Positions 1 to 8,731 of a DNA stretch of 64,000 nucleotides are shown piece by piece (the stretch's first letter is position 1; every line of letters begins with the position of its first letter). The notes under the pieces were generated by a model. The model was not told the DNA's origin. It was given only the letters and a program-made list of their open reading frames with translations, and made no database searches. This DNA comes from Enterococcus raffinosus (lineage in GTDB: Bacteria > Bacillota > Bacilli > Lactobacillales > Enterococcaceae): positions 1 to 64,000 of the forward strand of contig NZ_JXLA01000022.1 in NCBI RefSeq assembly GCF_001886185.1. The letters run 5' to 3'. Made by a program: the position numbers and the translations under genes.

Positions 1-81
1 GATTTCGATTCAAGCAAACTGCGAAAAGTAGGACTGGCAAAACACGAACGTTTGGGTAAAAAAAACCGATTTAATTCATAA
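1..81 (+). CDS. 3' end of an unidentified gene (partial)
   Basis: An open frame runs from the window edge to a TAA at 79-81 and encodes the last 26 residues of a protein. The tail is basic and ends KHERLGKKNRFNS. It lies in the same direction as the ACT-domain gene that follows. There is too little sequence to assign a family, and no terminator is visible between this stop and the next promoter at about 107. Confidence 0.5.
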   Translation, partial: DFDSSKLRKVGLAKHERLGKKNRFNS

Positions 82-106
82 AATTCTAATCGTTTTGCCA
101 TCACTG

Positions 107-115
107 TGCTATAAT
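107..115 (+). promoter_or_regulatory. Extended -10 promoter for the ACT-domain/UPF0210 pair
   Basis: TGC-TATAAT at 107-115 is an extended -10 element. No good -35 sits 17 bp upstream, as is common with extended -10 promoters. Transcription would begin near 122, which rules out the ATG at 114 as the start of the next gene. Confidence 0.6.
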
Positions 116-146
116 GAGAAACAATTATCTGAAGGGAGTTATGCAA

Positions 147-416
147 ATGCGTGGCGTAGTAACGGTTATCGGAAAAGACAAGGTTGGCATCGTCGCTGGT
201 GTCAGTCAAAAATTAGCAGAACAAAAAATTAATATTCTTGATGTTTCTCAAACAATTATGGGGGACTATTTCACAATGATGATGTTAGTAGACCTAACCA
301 ATGCTACCGTAGATTTTGAAGGAGCTCGTGAACAACTTCATGAGTTAGGTCAATCATTGGGTGTGAAGATCAGTATTCAAAATCAAGAAATTTTTGACAC
401 GATGCATAAATTATAA
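147..416 (+). CDS. ACT domain-containing protein (UPF0237 family)
   Basis: This 89-residue protein is essentially one ACT domain. It begins MRGVVTVIGKDKVGIVAGVS, the ligand-binding Gly-rich turn of the family, and has the usual length. The ATG at 147 has GAAGGGAG at 131-138 eight bases upstream; the in-frame ATG at 141 is too close to that site. ACT domains usually bind amino acids as regulatory modules. It lies 12 bp before the UPF0210 gene, a pairing conserved in streptococci and enterococci, which suggests the two proteins act together. The ligand and pathway are unknown. Confidence 0.9.
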   Translation: MRGVVTVIGKDKVGIVAGVSQKLAEQKINILDVSQTIMGDYFTMMMLVDLTNATVDFEGAREQLHELGQSLGVKISIQNQEIFDTMHKL

Positions 417-428
417 GGAGGGCTCTTT

Positions 429-1772
429 GTGGAAACCAATCAAATACTGGAAACGATTCGAATGATCGAAGAAGAAAATCTAGATATTCGGACGATTACC
501 ATGGGGATATCATTATTGGATTGTATTGATAGCGACAGTGATCGCGCCTGTGAAAAAATCTATCAAAAAATTACGACGAAAGCAAAGGACCTTGTAAAAG
601 TCGGCGAATCGATTGAAGCAGAATATGGGATTCCCATTATCAACAAACGTATTTCGGTTACGCCTATCGGTATTATTGCCGCTGCGACGCCAGATACAGA
701 TTACGTGAAATTTGCTAAAACATTAGATAAAGCAGCAAAAGCTGTTGGTGTAAACTTCTTAGGTGGTTTCTCCGCTTTAGTTGAAAAAGGCTATCAGCAT
801 GGAGATAAAATTTTGATTGATTCGATTCCTCAAGCGTTAGCAGAGACAGATTTTGTCTGCGCTTCGGTTAATATCGGTTCAACAAGAGCTGGGATCAATA
901 TGGACGCTGTTGCACATACTGGTCGTATTGTTAAAGAAACGGCCGAGGCTTCTGATTTAGGCTGTGCGAAGCTAGTTATTTTTGCCAATGCGGTGGAAGA
1001 CAATCCTTTCATGGCTGGAGCTTTCCACGGGGTTGGAGAAGCTGATTGTGTCATTAATGTTGGTGTCAGCGGTCCAGGAGTAGTGAAACGCGCATTGGAA
1101 AAAGTGAAGGGCGAATCCTTCGACGTTGTCGCTGAAGTAGTGAAGCAAACGGCATTCAAAATCACTCGGATGGGGCAAATGGTTGGTAAGATCGCCTCAG
1201 AACGGTTAGAAGTTCCATTTGGTATTGTTGACTTATCTTTAGCACCAACACCTGCTGTAGGAGATTCGGTTGCCCATGTACTAGAAGAGATGGGACTAGA
1301 AACTGTCGGAACACATGGCACGACGGCAGCTTTGGCATTGCTGAATGACGCAGTGAAAAAAGGCGGGGTCATGGCATGCAATCACGTTGGCGGATTGTCT
1401 GGCGCATTTATTCCAGTATCTGAGGATGCAGGAATGATTGATGCTGTGAATAATGGGTCACTGTCGATTGAAAAGCTAGAGGCGATGACCGCGATTTGTT
1501 CTGTTGGATTAGACATGATTGCCATCCCTGGATCTACGCCGGCTAGCAGCATCGCAGCGATGATCGCCGATGAAGCAGCGATTGGTGTCATTAACCATAA
1601 AACGACCGCCGTCCGAATTATTCCGGCCAAAGGCAAAGAAATTGGTGAAATGGTAGAATTTGGCGGACTGTTAGGGAGAGCGCCTGTTATGGCTGTCAAT
1701 GCTGCCGCTTCTGAGGACTTTATTGCCCGTGGTGGACGTATTCCCGCACCTATTCATTCATTTAAAAACTAA
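429..1772 (+). CDS. PFL family protein (UPF0210/DUF711)
   Basis: This is a 447-residue protein with the glycine- and alanine-rich sequence typical of UPF0210/DUF711, whose fold is related to glycyl-radical enzymes but which lacks an obvious glycyl-radical loop. The GTG start at 429 follows AAGGAGG (415-421) by seven bases. Length and sequence are ordinary for the family. It is probably translated from the same mRNA as the ACT protein upstream and ends at its own terminator. The biochemical function is not established; the neighbour suggests regulation by a small molecule, which is inference. Confidence 0.9.
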   Translation: METNQILETIRMIEEENLDIRTITMGISLLDCIDSDSDRACEKIYQKITTKAKDLVKVGESIEAEYGIPIINKRISVTPIGIIAAATPDTDYVKFAKTLDKAAKAVGVNFLGGFSALVEKGYQHGDKILIDSIPQALAETDFVCASVNIGSTRAGINMDAVAHTGRIVKETAEASDLGCAKLVIFANAVEDNPFMAGAFHGVGEADCVINVGVSGPGVVKRALEKVKGESFDVVAEVVKQTAFKITRMGQMVGKIASERLEVPFGIVDLSLAPTPAVGDSVAHVLEEMGLETVGTHGTTAALALLNDAVKKGGVMACNHVGGLSGAFIPVSEDAGMIDAVNNGSLSIEKLEAMTAICSVGLDMIAIPGSTPASSIAAMIADEAAIGVINHKTTAVRIIPAKGKEIGEMVEFGGLLGRAPVMAVNAAASEDFIARGGRIPAPIHSFKN

Positions 1773-1796
1773 ACATGTAATAAAACGAATTTTATT

Positions 1797-1831
1797 AAAA
1801 ACGTTGCATAGAAAAAGTGCAGCGTTTTTTT
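1797..1831 (+). terminator. Rho-independent terminator after the UPF0210 gene
   Basis: Arms ACGTTGCA (1801-1808) and TGCAGCGT (1818-1825) pair with one G-T wobble around a 9-base loop and are followed by a run of T. It closes the ACT/UPF0210 unit. Confidence 0.8.
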
Positions 1832-1868
1832 GTATCAATTTTTTTATAGCAGGCATGAAAACGTTTTG

Positions 1869-1877
1869 TGTTAGAAT
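1869..1877 (+). promoter_or_regulatory. Possible extended -10 for the FtsX-type permease
   Basis: TGT-TAGAAT at 1869-1877 lies 30 bp before the permease start and directly after the preceding terminator. No convincing -35 was found. The same TGTTAGAAT string precedes azlC (19347-19355) and amtB (38931-38939). Confidence 0.4.
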
Positions 1878-1906
1878 GTAATGGATAAAAAAGCAGGAGC
1901 AGGTAG

Positions 1907-4588
1907 ATGAAAAATAAGACGTATTTAAAGGCAAGCTTACGTGAAATCATTTATTCCAAAGGACGATTTATCGCGATTGTTCTAATTATTTTACTAGGGA
2001 CATTACTATATGTGGGAATCAAGGCGACGGGGCCAATCCTGAATCATTCGGCTAGTCAATTTGTGGATAAGCAAGAACTCTCCAATCTTCAGATTGTTTC
2101 TACAGGTGGGCTAACCAAGAGGGATGAGGAAGCAGCAGCAGAGATTCCAGATGCAGAGGTGGAGAGTGGCTATCAGCTTTTTTACGCGGATAGCAAAAAG
2201 AATCAGGTAGTTAAGCTTTATTCCTACAATAAAAAGAGTCAGCAAAACCAGTTGATCGTAAAATCAGGTCATCTGCCTAAAAAAGAAAACGAAATTGTTT
2301 TAGATGAGAAAGCCAAGGAAGAGGGCTACCGTCTGAATCAGACCTATAAAATTGATCAGCCGGATCAATTAAAACGAAAAACGTTTAAAATTGTCGGCTT
2401 TGTTCAGTCTCCAATGTATATAAGCACAGAAGAACGAGGCCTATCGAATGTAGGCAAGGGAAATGTTGATTTTTTTGCTTACTTACCGGAAAGCAATTTC
2501 TCTAGTGAAATAAAATCAGTTATCTATGTGCGTTTTAAGAATGTACAGGGGAAAGAAACCTATGGGTCAGCCTATGAACAAACAATGGATAAAAACATTG
2601 CGGCAAGCGAAAAACTCTTCAAGGATCGACCAGAAGAACGAGCCGCCGAAATTAGAAAAGAGGCTCAAGCTGAATTACTTCCAAAGAAAAATGAAGTGGC
2701 TGACGGCTTGGCAAAATTGGCTGAGGGTCAAAAGGAAATCGATCAAGCGAAAGATCAATTAGAACAACAGCAGGCCATGATAGGAACGGAAAGTCCTCAG
2801 TTGGCACAGGCGCAAACCGCACTCGAAAACCAGCAAAAAGAGCTGGACAACAACCGCGAACAATTACTTTCTGCACAGAAAAAAATTCGTGAGAATGAAC
2901 AAGCGATCCACGATTTGAAAACCCCCAGCTATACTTTTGACCAACGGGCAGAGAATCCTGGGTTTCAAGAGTATGGTGACCTTTCGGAGCGAATTGCGGC
3001 GATTGCAAATGTTTTTCCGGTCTTCTTCTTTTTTATCGCCGCTTTGATCACTTTTACAACAATGACGCGGATGGTAGAGGAAAATCGTCGAGAAATCGGT
3101 ACGTTGAAGGCACTTGGGTATTCCCGCTTTGAAATAGCCATCAAATATATTATTTACGCCTTATCGGCTGCGATTATCGGTATTGTTCTAGGTTCGGTGA
3201 TCGGCACACATACCTTGCCTCGACTTGTTTTTGAGCTTTCAAGTGATCGTTATAATTTTCCAGGTGTGGAGGCCTTTTATTTATCAAGACCGATTGTCCA
3301 GGCGACCATTGCTTTTCTGTTTGCTAGTTTAGGTGCAGCGCTGCTTGTACTTATGCGGGAACTCCATGAAAAACCAGCGGAATTATTACAACCAAAGGCA
3401 CCGAAACCAGGCAAACGAATTTTTCTAGAACGAATCACGCCAATTTGGTCTCGGATGAGCTTTAATTCAAAGGTGAGCTATCGAAATCTGTTTCGTTACA
3501 AATCACGCATGATCATGGCAGTGATCGGCATCGCTGGGTGTGCGGCCTTGATGGTTGCAGGCGTCGGCCTAAAGGACTCCTTGAGTTCGGTTGGGGATAA
3601 GCAATTTGGTCCAATCATTGATTACGATGCAATCGTGACACTAAAGGATCAGCCAGATCGGGCTGCGGTTGAGAAAATTTTCACGGACAAGGAAAAAATC
3701 ACCAGTCACTTGGGAATGATGAATCAAACGGTGGAATTAAAGCAGAAAGGACAGGCCAATCAAAAATTGACCATGATGGTGCCAGAGTCTCGTAAAGCGT
3801 TTGATCAATATCTTCATTTAAAACAGCAAGAAAAGAAATTTACTTTACCAGAGGAAGGCGCAGTAATCACACAAAAAATAGCCGAGTTATTTGACCTGAA
3901 AAAAGGGGATAGTCTGACAGTCTATGATGAGGATCAGCAGCCTTTCAAGATTCGAATCGCGAACATCAGCGACAATTATCTAGGGAATTTCTTGTACCTT
4001 TCAAAAGACTATTACCAAAAAGTTCGTGGAACAAGCTTTGCTGTGAACAGTTATCTATTAAAGAGTAAAAAAATGTCCAAATCAGAAGAAGAGGACCTGT
4101 CAAAGACACTGCTGAATTCAGAACAGGTGACCAATACTTCTTTCATTTCTACTCAGATTGAAACACAAGAACACTCTATGGATAATTTGGATGGAATCGT
4201 TTGGATCTTTGTGGTTTTGTCAGGGTTATTGGCTTTCATCGTATTGTATAACTTGACGAACATTAATGTATCGGAACGTTTACGAGAACTGTCTACGATC
4301 AAAGTATTAGGGTTTTATGATCGAGAAGTAACGTCGTATATATTTCGGGAGAACTTTGTTTTCACCATATTGGGAATCCTATTTGGGTATGGTTTAGGGA
4401 TTATCTTAACGAAGTTTATTTTAGATCAGGCATCGATGGAAACGATCACTTTTCCACTGGTCATCCGTGCAGGTGCCTATCTTTTAGCAGGTGGATTAAC
4501 GATTCTTTTTTCAGTGATCGTAATGGTTGCTACTCATTTTCGCTTACAGCATATCAATATGATTGACGCACTGAAGTCGAATGAATAA
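1907..4588 (+). CDS. FtsX-family ABC transporter permease, large, with coiled coil
   Basis: This 893-residue membrane protein has an N-terminal membrane segment (about 20-40), an extracytoplasmic region with a Gln/Lys/Glu-rich coiled coil (about 245-335), a first FtsX block of three membrane segments (about 365-480), a second membrane segment (about 535-555), a second outer domain, and a last FtsX block (about 760-890). This is the layout of long FtsX-type permeases of lipid or peptide export systems. AGGAGCAGG precedes the ATG. No ATP-binding subunit lies next to it, since the next gene is thrS, so its ATPase must be encoded elsewhere. The substrate is unknown. Confidence 0.85.
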   Translation: MKNKTYLKASLREIIYSKGRFIAIVLIILLGTLLYVGIKATGPILNHSASQFVDKQELSNLQIVSTGGLTKRDEEAAAEIPDAEVESGYQLFYADSKKNQVVKLYSYNKKSQQNQLIVKSGHLPKKENEIVLDEKAKEEGYRLNQTYKIDQPDQLKRKTFKIVGFVQSPMYISTEERGLSNVGKGNVDFFAYLPESNFSSEIKSVIYVRFKNVQGKETYGSAYEQTMDKNIAASEKLFKDRPEERAAEIRKEAQAELLPKKNEVADGLAKLAEGQKEIDQAKDQLEQQQAMIGTESPQLAQAQTALENQQKELDNNREQLLSAQKKIRENEQAIHDLKTPSYTFDQRAENPGFQEYGDLSERIAAIANVFPVFFFFIAALITFTTMTRMVEENRREIGTLKALGYSRFEIAIKYIIYALSAAIIGIVLGSVIGTHTLPRLVFELSSDRYNFPGVEAFYLSRPIVQATIAFLFASLGAALLVLMRELHEKPAELLQPKAPKPGKRIFLERITPIWSRMSFNSKVSYRNLFRYKSRMIMAVIGIAGCAALMVAGVGLKDSLSSVGDKQFGPIIDYDAIVTLKDQPDRAAVEKIFTDKEKITSHLGMMNQTVELKQKGQANQKLTMMVPESRKAFDQYLHLKQQEKKFTLPEEGAVITQKIAELFDLKKGDSLTVYDEDQQPFKIRIANISDNYLGNFLYLSKDYYQKVRGTSFAVNSYLLKSKKMSKSEEEDLSKTLLNSEQVTNTSFISTQIETQEHSMDNLDGIVWIFVVLSGLLAFIVLYNLTNINVSERLRELSTIKVLGFYDREVTSYIFRENFVFTILGILFGYGLGIILTKFILDQASMETITFPLVIRAGAYLLAGGLTILFSVIVMVATHFRLQHINMIDALKSNE

Positions 4589-4604
4589 ATCCAGAAGAAA
4601 AGCG

Positions 4605-4634
4605 TTGACAAAAATTTGACGCAAGTCTATGCTT
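4605..4634 (+). promoter_or_regulatory. Promoter of the thrS T-box leader
   Basis: TTGACA at 4605-4610 and TATGCT at 4629-4634 are 18 bp apart. The site lies just after the permease stop codon and just before the T-box leader stem, so the leader starts near 4641. Confidence 0.7.
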
Positions 4635-4640
4635 TAATCA

Positions 4641-4868
4641 ATAGTTGAATGCAATGAGAAGGACAAAATTTGTTTCCACGCTCACTCTAAGAGAAAGAAG
4701 TCATGGCTGGAAGCTTCTGATTGAGCGAAACAAATTACTCCCTTTGAGTGACCGAAAACGGTCCGGCGGATACCCGTTATGTATCTTACGAGCCAAAAAG
4801 TGGAAACTTTTTGGGAACTTGGGTGGTAACACGTTTATTCACGTCCCTATTTATAGGGGCGTTTTTTT
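4641..4868 (+). promoter_or_regulatory. Threonine T-box leader (tRNA-sensing riboswitch)
   Basis: The leader holds a long stem I in which AATTTGTTT..CGCTCA pairs with TGAGCG..AAACAAATT. Directly after the 3' arm is the triplet ACT (4737-4739), a Thr codon placed as a specifier. The T-box sequence TGGGTGGTAACACG is at 4820-4833. A terminator follows (CGTCCCTAT / ATAGGGGCG, 4842-4861) with a T-run to 4868. By family knowledge, uncharged tRNA-Thr would stabilise the antiterminator and switch on thrS. The specifier choice is inferred from folding by eye. Confidence 0.92.
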
Positions 4869-4959
4869 ATTGAAAACCCTTCAGCCCTTTTGTTAAAATT
4901 AAAAGGAAAAGGCGGCAATCAGTATTATTTATTGAAAATGCGGATCGGAGTTGAGTTGA

Positions 4960-6867
4960 ATGTCAAAGGAAGTCGAGATTGTTTTACCAGATGGAAGTAA
5001 ACAAAAGGTGGCAAAAGGCACCACATTGTTCGAGATAAAAAATCAATTGATGGAAGAAGCGGTCGTTGGCAGTATTGACGGCGAGCTTGTTGACTTATCA
5101 ACTCCAGTCAGTGAAAACGCGGAGCTGGCTTTTTATGATTGTGCTTCAAACGAGGGGACAACGGCCATTTGTCAATTGGTCAGTCTTTTACTACAGGAAG
5201 CGATAAAAGCGTGCTATCCAGAGGCGCTCTTTGCAAAAGCTCATCGAGAAGAACAGACGATTTGGGTCGATCTGCGAGTGAAACAACCGCTAAGCGCACT
5301 AATCTTGAAGGATCTCGAGCACCATATCAAGAAGCAAATAAAAACAAATAGAACTATTAAAAGTGCGAGAATGACTGTTTCAGAAGCGAAGGAAGTTTTT
5401 AAGGACAATGAACTAAAGCTCTCAGCATTAGAAGAATTGGATGCTGAACAAGTGGTCTTTGTCTATTCCTTTGGCAACGTGACGGAATATTTTCTGGAAC
5501 CGACTGCTTTAGACTTGCCGATGGCTAAATATTTTTCTCTTTTAAAAGTTTCGGGTGCTTATTGGCAAGGAAATCCAGAGAACGAGATGCTTCAGCGTGT
5601 TACGGGCGTTGTTTTTTCTGAAAAAGCACAGCTTTTAGCTCACTTAGAATACTTAGAAGAATCTGAAAAACGCAGCCACCAAAAGTTGGGAAAAGAACTC
5701 GATCTATTTATGTTCTCAGAAGAAGCGCCAGGGATGCCTTTCTATTTAGAAAATGGCTTAACTATTCGCAATGAATTACAGAAATTTTTGCGGGAGCTGC
5801 AGGCGAAGTATGATTATAAAGAGGTTAAGACACCGTTGATCCTGAATCAGCGATTATGGGAGCGTTCAGGACATTGGGATCATTATAAAAACAATATGTA
5901 TTTCACAAAAGTCGCAGATGAGGATTATGCCTTGAAGCCGATGAATTGTCCGGGACATTGCTTAATCTATAAGGATCGCAAACGATCTTATCGCGATTTA
6001 CCGATGCGCATGGCTGAATTTGGTCAAGTTCACCGTCACGAATTCAGTGGAGCTTTAAACGGGTTGCTGCGGGTTCGGACCTTCTGTCAAGATGATGCGC
6101 ACATCTTTGTTCGAAGAAATCAAATCGAGCAAGAAATTGCCTTGGCATTAAAAATCATAGATGAAGTATACAAAATTTTTGGTTTTGAATATGGAGTAGA
6201 GTTATCAACGCGTCCCGATGATTTCATGGGCGAGATCGAATTATGGGATGAAGCTGAAGCTTCTCTAGGAAAAGTACTAACTGACCTTGGCTATAAGTAC
6301 AATATAAATGAGGGAGACGGTACATTTTATGGACCGAAAATCGATATCCATATCAAGGATGCTTTGAATCGAAGCCATCAATGTGCGACAGTCCAATTGG
6401 ATTTTCAAATGCCGGAAAAATTTGATTTGACTTATGTAGATGAGAACAATCAGGAGGCGCAGCCTGTAATGATTCATCGAGCGGTCTTTGGCTCATTGGA
6501 TCGTTTCTTAGGAATTTTAATTGAACACTATGCTGGCGCCTTTCCGTTTTGGTTGGCACCAAAACAAGTAGCCCTAATCAGTGTCGCACAGACTCATGAA
6601 TCAGGAGTAGAGGAATTGTTCCAAGAGTTTCATGCCGCTGGGATTCGCGTGGAGAAGGATCTGAGAAATGAGAAGTTAGGTAAAAAAATCCGCGAAGCTG
6701 AATTACGAAAAATTCCTTATATTTTAGTCATTGGGGATAAGGAGTTAACGGAGGATACTTTCGCCGTTCGTAAGCATGGTAGTAACACGGTTAAGCAAAT
6801 GTCGAAGGCAGCATTTTTAAGTCTGCTTAAGCAGCAGCTGCAGGAGAAAAATCATCAGTATTACTAA
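4960..6867 (+). CDS. thrS: Threonyl-tRNA synthetase, ThrZ-like, with degenerate editing domain
   Basis: This 635-residue class II synthetase charges tRNA-Thr. It has an N-terminal TGS domain (about 1-62), a second domain at the editing position (about 63-240), the catalytic core (about 260-530) and an anticodon-binding domain (about 535-630). The zinc ligands are present: Cys330 (MNCPGH), His381 (DDAHIF) and His506 (VIHR). The editing motif HxxxH is replaced by Q72-L-V-S-L76, and the second editing motif, normally CRGxH, reads FLEPT. The catalytic part resembles B. subtilis ThrZ more than ThrS as I recall them. The ATG at 4960 follows CGGAG (4946-4950). It is controlled by the T-box upstream. 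It is probably a second ThrRS with a housekeeping copy elsewhere (inference). Confidence 0.9.
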   Translation: MSKEVEIVLPDGSKQKVAKGTTLFEIKNQLMEEAVVGSIDGELVDLSTPVSENAELAFYDCASNEGTTAICQLVSLLLQEAIKACYPEALFAKAHREEQTIWVDLRVKQPLSALILKDLEHHIKKQIKTNRTIKSARMTVSEAKEVFKDNELKLSALEELDAEQVVFVYSFGNVTEYFLEPTALDLPMAKYFSLLKVSGAYWQGNPENEMLQRVTGVVFSEKAQLLAHLEYLEESEKRSHQKLGKELDLFMFSEEAPGMPFYLENGLTIRNELQKFLRELQAKYDYKEVKTPLILNQRLWERSGHWDHYKNNMYFTKVADEDYALKPMNCPGHCLIYKDRKRSYRDLPMRMAEFGQVHRHEFSGALNGLLRVRTFCQDDAHIFVRRNQIEQEIALALKIIDEVYKIFGFEYGVELSTRPDDFMGEIELWDEAEASLGKVLTDLGYKYNINEGDGTFYGPKIDIHIKDALNRSHQCATVQLDFQMPEKFDLTYVDENNQEAQPVMIHRAVFGSLDRFLGILIEHYAGAFPFWLAPKQVALISVAQTHESGVEELFQEFHAAGIRVEKDLRNEKLGKKIREAELRKIPYILVIGDKELTEDTFAVRKHGSNTVKQMSKAAFLSLLKQQLQEKNHQYY

Positions 6868-6936
6868 TAAATACAAGTAACAAGTGCCTAAAAGTCTAGT
6901 TTTGTCAACTTTTGGACCCCTTTGAATTAATTTTGA

Positions 6937-6966
6937 GAAAACGCTGAAGTTCGCTTCAGCGTTTTT
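6937..6966. terminator. Bidirectional terminator between thrS and the tetR gene
   Basis: AACGCTGAAG (6940-6949), loop TTCG and CTTCAGCGTT (6954-6963) form a perfect stem flanked by A and T runs, so it can stop both thrS and the convergent TetR gene. Confidence 0.88.
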
Positions 6967-7546
6967 TGATGCCTTCTAGGAGCCAACGTGTTTTAAAATG
7001 AAAATCCCTCAGCAATTCGTCCGCTCCCCATTGATTGGCCAACATGTCTGTTAATGAGTCAATCACTAGTTTCATGGAAAAATATAAGAAACTAATTTGT
7101 TCTTCCGGTGACGGCATGTCAAAGTGATTTTTTTGCAGCAAGTCTTCCCATGCTTCAACTCCATGGTCGGCTTCTGGGCGATAGGAAAATAGATAGCTGT
7201 TTTGTGCTAAAAGGACTAATTGACGATAGCGCGTAGTATGTGTATCTAGGTCAACATACAGCAGCAGAAAGGCTTCAATTCCTTGGAAAAAATCTCCCTC
7301 TTGACGTGTCATATAGTCGATGATCTCTCCATGGATTTGCCCAGCATAATGGTGAATCAAGTAATCATAAGCATCATTTAAGTCTTCAAAATATTTATAA
7401 AAAATCCCTCGTGACATCTGCAGTGCAGTCACAATTTCGCTGACTTTTACTTGGCTAACGGGTTTTTCGTAGAAAATGGTCAATAGCAAATCACGAATTT
7501 CCGCTTGTCGTGTTTCCGGTAAGTTTAGAAAAGTTTTTTTCGGCAT
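6956..7546 (-). CDS. TetR/AcrR-family regulator of the HrtBA-like transporter
   Basis: This 196-residue repressor has an N-terminal helix-turn-helix (about 25-48, VSEIVTALQMSRGIFYKYF) and a helical ligand domain. The ATG at 7546 is preceded by GGGAGGTAG. It is divergent from the HrtBA-like genes, with a perfect palindrome over both promoters, so it most likely represses itself and the transporter. In E. faecalis and Lactococcus, TetR-type heme sensors (FhtR, HrtR) control hrtBA; a heme ligand here is inference from that context. Confidence 0.85.
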   Translation of the reverse strand: MPKKTFLNLPETRQAEIRDLLLTIFYEKPVSQVKVSEIVTALQMSRGIFYKYFEDLNDAYDYLIHHYAGQIHGEIIDYMTRQEGDFFQGIEAFLLLYVDLDTHTTRYRQLVLLAQNSYLFSYRPEADHGVEAWEDLLQKNHFDMPSPEEQISFLYFSMKLVIDSLTDMLANQWGADELLRDFHFKTRWLLEGIKKR

Positions 7547-7585
7547 GGGCTACCTCCCTGACATATCTTAGGTACTTTTTTCTAT

Positions 7586-7614
7586 AGTATAGCATATGAG
7601 CAAAATCGGTGACA
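7586..7614 (-). promoter_or_regulatory. Candidate promoter of the tetR gene
   Basis: On the minus strand TATACT (7591-7586) and a weak -35 TGTCAC (7614-7609) are separated by 17 bp. The -35 lies inside the palindromic operator, consistent with autorepression. Confidence 0.45.
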
Positions 7615-7625
7615 TTTTGTCACCG
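7607..7625. promoter_or_regulatory. Palindromic TetR operator
   Basis: CGGTGACA-TTT-TGTCACCG is a perfect 8-bp inverted repeat with a 3-bp centre. It covers the -35 regions of both divergent promoters. Its size and place are those of a TetR-family operator. Confidence 0.8.
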
Positions 7626-7637
7626 GAAGAGTATTCT
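7609..7637 (+). promoter_or_regulatory. Promoter of the HrtBA-like operon
   Basis: GTGACA (7609-7614), a 17-bp spacer and TATTCT (7632-7637) make a fair sigma-A promoter. The operator palindrome covers the -35 and part of the spacer. Confidence 0.65.
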
Positions 7638-7659
7638 GTTGTCAGAAAGGGTGAATGAT

Positions 7660-8730
7660 ATGTTTTTAGCGTGGAAAGAAATTCGCTATGCGAAATTAAG
7701 ATATGGCTTGATTGTTGGGATCATGATTCTAGTGGGCTATGTGGTGTTCATGTTGTCAGGATTGGCCAACGGTTTAGCAGATGGAAATCGAACAGCCATA
7801 GATGATTGGGGGGCATCCTCTATCATATTATCAGAGGACAGCAATAAAATTGCTAATGCTTCTCAGTTACAAAAAACAGATACTAAACGAGTAACAGCGA
7901 AAGAAAAAGCAGGAATCGGGATTTATTCTACAGCTGTAGAAAAGAAGAGCGGTGGGGAAAAGACCAACGTTTCAATCTTTGGTACAGCAAGTAACGCATT
8001 TGTCGTACCAAAAGTTATAAAGGGCCGACTATATAAAGCCAATGATGAAGCGATCGTATCAGAAAATCTTTTGTCTGAAGGATACAAATTAAATCAAAAG
8101 ATAAAAGTAAATGATCAAACTCTGAAAATCGTTGGCGTGACAAAAGAAACAACCTATACACTTGCACCAGTAATTTATTTGAATCAAGCAGCATTCAAAA
8201 CATTGAAATATGGATCTCAGCCAACAGGAAATGAGCCTATTAGTTTGATAGCGACAAAGGGCAAGACATCTATTGAGAATCCATCGGGACAAACAAAATT
8301 AGACAAAATGACACCTGAGACGTTTATTGAAAATATCCCAGGATATACCCCAGAAAAATTGACATTAAATACGATGATCTATTTCCTATTTGTTGTCGTG
8401 ACAGCGATCATTGGTATATTTATGTATGTAATCACGTTGCAAAAAACGGCCATCTTTGGCGTAATGAAGGCTCAAGGAGTGGCGACAAGTTACTTGGTTC
8501 GTTCGATCTTAGCGCAGGCCTTTTTAGTTGGTGTGATCGGAGTAGCGATCGCGGTAGGATTAAGTGTTTTGACGAGTTTGGCTTTGCCAAGTGCAATGCC
8601 GTTTGCGGTTCACTGGACAGAATGGATACTTTATAGCTTAATTTTGGTAGTCGTTGCGATGATCGGTGGATTGTTCTCAATGCGCACGGTTACCAAGGTT
8701 GATCCAGTAACGGCGATTGGAGGGGAATAA
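7660..8730 (+). CDS. hrtB: HrtB-like ABC transporter permease (heme/porphyrin efflux type)
   Basis: This 356-residue FtsX-family permease has one N-terminal membrane segment (about 15-35), an outer domain (about 40-230) and three C-terminal segments (about 235-350), ending VDPVTAIGG. The start (MFLAWKEIRYAKLRY) and end resemble S. aureus HrtB. The ATG at 7660 has AGAAAGG nine bases upstream; an in-frame GTG at 7651 is the alternative. It is followed after one base by its ATPase. HrtB removes toxic heme from the membrane; that substrate is inferred from similarity and the TetR partner. Confidence 0.75.
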   Translation: MFLAWKEIRYAKLRYGLIVGIMILVGYVVFMLSGLANGLADGNRTAIDDWGASSIILSEDSNKIANASQLQKTDTKRVTAKEKAGIGIYSTAVEKKSGGEKTNVSIFGTASNAFVVPKVIKGRLYKANDEAIVSENLLSEGYKLNQKIKVNDQTLKIVGVTKETTYTLAPVIYLNQAAFKTLKYGSQPTGNEPISLIATKGKTSIENPSGQTKLDKMTPETFIENIPGYTPEKLTLNTMIYFLFVVVTAIIGIFMYVITLQKTAIFGVMKAQGVATSYLVRSILAQAFLVGVIGVAIAVGLSVLTSLALPSAMPFAVHWTEWILYSLILVVVAMIGGLFSMRTVTKVDPVTAIGGE

Positions 8731-8731
8731 G

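Noticed and set aside
830..1381. 183-codon antisense frame inside the UPF0210 gene
   Set aside because: The opposite strand holds a clear conserved gene; the antisense product is low-complexity Ser/Thr/Pro-rich and fits a frame shadow.
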